From Aselliscus stoliczkanus (Eukaryota; Chordata; Mammalia; Chiroptera; Hipposideridae): a stretch of DNA of 64,000 nt. The stretch is from positions 141,162,421 through 141,226,420 of the forward strand of contig CM066733.1 of the NCBI GenBank assembly GCA_033961575.1, written 5' to 3'. The notes beneath the pieces are model-generated. The model was not told the DNA's origin and did not search any database. It was given only the letters and a program-made list of their open reading frames with translations. This document shows, one piece after another, positions 61,401 through 64,000 of the stretch (position 1 is its first letter; every line of letters begins with the position of its first letter). A program made the position numbers and the translations under genes.

Positions 61401-62550
61401 AATTTTCGAAGCCAATATGTTTGTTTTTTTTCTGACCTCAGTTAAGTGAAAGGGTTGAGAAGAGTAAAAATAACCTTTTCTTATTGTTTGGTTATTTCGG
61501 CGTTTTAGCTATATTCTGTGAAAGGTTGACAGTTGAACAAAAGAAACTTACCTCCCCGCCACCCCGAACTATTTATCCAGAAACCTAGTTCTAGTTCTAT
61601 TCAATGTCAGATGTGTTCACATATTTGGGAGAATTTGGATCCTTGCTTTTTTATTTGGCATCCCTTAGAGATGAGCATGGTTTCTACATATTTTTATGAT
61701 AATATTGAAAGTTGGAAAAAAAACATTCTCTGAACATTCCTTTCAGCAATTTTTACATTTTTTTTGTAGTAATAATTTTCCTCCTGTACAGGTATATTTT
61801 CTAGAAATTACCAATGGCAATTTTTCAAAATGTAGATACCACTTCAGGAATTTGTGGAAACACTACACAGCAACTAAGGAGTATGACCTAAAGGGCTCCT
61901 GGGTTTGATGTTCATTTCAAATGAGGAAATAAACGTCTATATTTTCCCTTTTCTCACCAAATATAGCACATTGTATAGTTATTAAAATTCATTCTAGTTA
62001 GTGCCTGTGGAGATTGCAAACCTAGCTAAAAGCTGAGCTGGAGTTGCAAAATTGTTTCAGTAGCAAAGTACAGAAGAGTAGCTTGCCATGCATGTTTTGC
62101 CAAAATAAATTAGAATATTAAAAACTATTAAACCAATTTACTGAATTTGTTTGGTCATACATCCTACTGAAAAAATTTACATTGTTATGAAATCATTTAA
62201 TGGAGCTTGTAGTTTCAAAAGGATAACCCTGAGTTCATTAACTTTGTTTCAAGTTACTAAATTAGCGATGTTTATTTTTGTATCCCAAAGGCTTTGAGTC
62301 TTGAGTTTTCTGTGAAGAAGGAAAGGTGTTTGCTGAGCCTGAGTTTCTGGAAAGAAAGACTTGTGAAATGCAAATAGTTTTTATTTAGCCAAGACCTTGT
62401 TATCTCAGGGCTCAATTTAGGGGAGAATCTGCTTTCAAATACACTCACTTTGCTGTTACCAGATCAGGTTCATGCTGGTGGTAATTTCTTGCCACGTGGG
62501 TCTCTCCATAAGGGCAGTTCACAGGACATCTGGCTTCTCTAGAACAAACC
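61401..62550. other. Unassigned intron sequence
   Basis: No gene or confident repeat is seen. Confidence 0.4.
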
Positions 62551-62626
62551 AGGAAGAAGGAGAGGGAGACTGAGAGGGAGAGGGGGAGGGGGAGTGGGGG
62601 GTTGGGGGTGGGGAAGAGAGAGAAAA
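62551..62626 (+). repeat. Purine/G-rich low-complexity tract
   Basis: A GGGAGA-type tract that contains five closely spaced runs of four or more G at 62582-62613. Confidence 0.95.
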
Positions 62627-62629
62627 CGA

Positions 62630-63500
62630 ATGTTGTCATGATCCATTTGTAACCTAGTCATGGAAGTGATATCCCATAACTTTTGTCTTATTCTGTTCAT
62701 TAGAAGCTTAGATCACTAGGTCTAATGACTCAAGAGGGAGAGATTGCACAAGAAGTTGAATACTATAATGCAGAATGATCTTAGAGGCTGTCTATGACAG
62801 AAATGTAAACAGAACTACAGTATTTGCATTTGTAATTTACTTTTAAAAATTAAGACTTTGGTTTTTAGTCATGTTATGGTCTTGTTTTAAAGAATATTAT
62901 GCTAATAAATTGAAAGAAGGAGTGACAGTGAAGATTTTGCAATGGCACCATTAAAGGACATGAGTACCCTTTGCTAGCATGACCACTTGAGTCTTCTGAG
63001 ATTGTTAACAGATACTTAATGTAACCTCTACCTTTCTTTAAGTGTCATCCATTTAAAAAGCTCTAGGAAAACCTGTCCCCATTTGTGTGGACTTACTTAT
63101 TTATATAGGTGATGTTTCTTGGTTGGATTTATTATATTATCCATAGGACCTTGAGGAGCAATATATTCAAAACAGAAACATTTTAACTTTATAGAAGTTG
63201 GTTTGACTTTGTAAGGTTCCCTTCAAAATGATAAATGATAAAAATAACTACAATGCAGAATCTATCTCATAAATCCAAAATATCCTCTTTTGGTCCATTG
63301 GAAATTGTTTTAAATCACAAACTGGAATTTTCAAATATTTATACACAATTCCTATCATAGGGAAACTAACATATGAATGGTGTATTTTTCTAATGGGATA
63401 AAAAAAAGACTAATATCTTTCCTGAAGATATGGTTTATTAGGTTTTCAGAATATATTGTTATATTTCACAAAACATACCGTAACTCTTTGTTTATGTTAT
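62630..63500. other. Unassigned intron sequence
   Basis: AT-rich; no gene or confident repeat is seen. Confidence 0.4.
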
Positions 63501-63504
63501 AATA

Positions 63505-63790
63505 GCATTGTGGCTTTGGAAAAACCTCTAATCCTGTTTCATCACTTATGAAAGGGAGACAAATACTGGTACTACATATAGGACCAATCTTGTAAGTTAT
63601 TTTGTTGATTAAATGATAAAATATAAGGTTAATAAATATAGGGACTTCATTTAGCTCATTGCGGAATCCCTAGTACCACTATAACAGTGCCTGGAACTTT
63701 GTAGGTATTTAATACATATTCGATACTAAATAAATGTAACTAGTTTGGTACCTGACACAGAGTAAACACTCAATAAATGTTGTCTATTGT
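63505..63790 (+). mobile_element. MIR SINE with 3' tail region
   Basis: Sense MIR order: gtggctttggaaaaacctct, gtttcatcacttatgaaagg, ataacagtgcctggaacttt and a second gagtaaacactcaataaatg. The two tail-like ends suggest a MIR plus a second fragment. Confidence 0.65.
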
Positions 63791-64000
63791 GATGATCTCT
63801 TCAACAATAAAATAGATTTTTTTTTTAAGTTAGTGAGGATACTTTCACTGGGAATAGTCAATCAGAAGTTAGAGAACACCTATCAGGAACTGGAAGAGAT
63901 TGCTAGATTAGAAGAGTTATTGGTGTGTATGGTTTTAAGTCATGATATGTTGTAATTGCACTTGTAGAACTGATGGATCAATAGGCTTACTTCAGTTTTC

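Overview
The window is mammalian nuclear DNA: AT-rich, intron-scale sequence packed with fossil and younger retrotransposons (L1, L2, MIR, a tRNA-derived SINE) and DNA transposons (mariner, Tigger, hAT). There is no bacterial-style gene content and only one real protein-coding segment. The SINE head (GGCCGGCCGAGTGGCGC...) and its tail (CCCCAATAAAATCTTTAAA) resemble SINEs I associate with bats of the Rhinolophus/Hipposideros side (Yinpterochiroptera). Several mariner-type elements also fit a bat. This lineage call is an inference from remembered repeats; a laurasiatherian mammal is the safer statement.

The only coding feature is one 250-bp exon at 46426-46675 (+). It encodes part of the extracellular glutamate-binding domain of metabotropic glutamate receptor 1 (GRM1), residues about 234-317 in rat/human numbering. 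It has an AG acceptor, a GT donor, and phases that fit the known protein. By residue count it should be the second coding exon. The rest of the window is then GRM1 intron: at least 46.4 kb upstream and 17.3 kb downstream.

Layout. 1-5.9 kb: an old antisense L1 interrupted by a younger, internally deleted L1 and by a hAT element. 6-16.4 kb: L2 and MIR fragments, a mariner-type MITE and a 242-bp TIR element. 16.4-25.1 kb: L1 blocks, one long and one short SINE, a second copy of the 80-bp MITE. 25-29 kb: MIR and low-complexity DNA. 28.7-31.7 kb: a long SINE, then a mariner with head-to-head arms carrying another long SINE. 32-40.8 kb: MIR, L2 and L1 fragments, a short SINE and microsatellites. 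40.8-42.3 kb: an L1 containing a mariner that itself contains an L1 fragment. 43-46 kb: antisense L2. 46.4 kb: the GRM1 exon followed directly by a large compound microsatellite. 47-55 kb: L1 3' ends, MIR/L2 and a long SINE. 55.4-61.4 kb: a very old, long antisense L1 carrying two short SINEs, MER2/Tigger-type elements and another L1 3' end. 61.4-64 kb: sparse intron with a G-rich tract and MIR.

The most interesting non-genic signal is the SINE. Four long copies (about 420-455 bp with tail; AATAAA + TCTTT tail) coexist with four short copies (about 95 bp plus tail). All four short copies stop at exactly the same base, after a small hairpin, and each has its own target-site duplication. They look like an independently mobile, minimal tRNA-SINE form rather than broken long copies. 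No long ORF elsewhere looks like a gene; nearly all come from retroelements or simple repeats.
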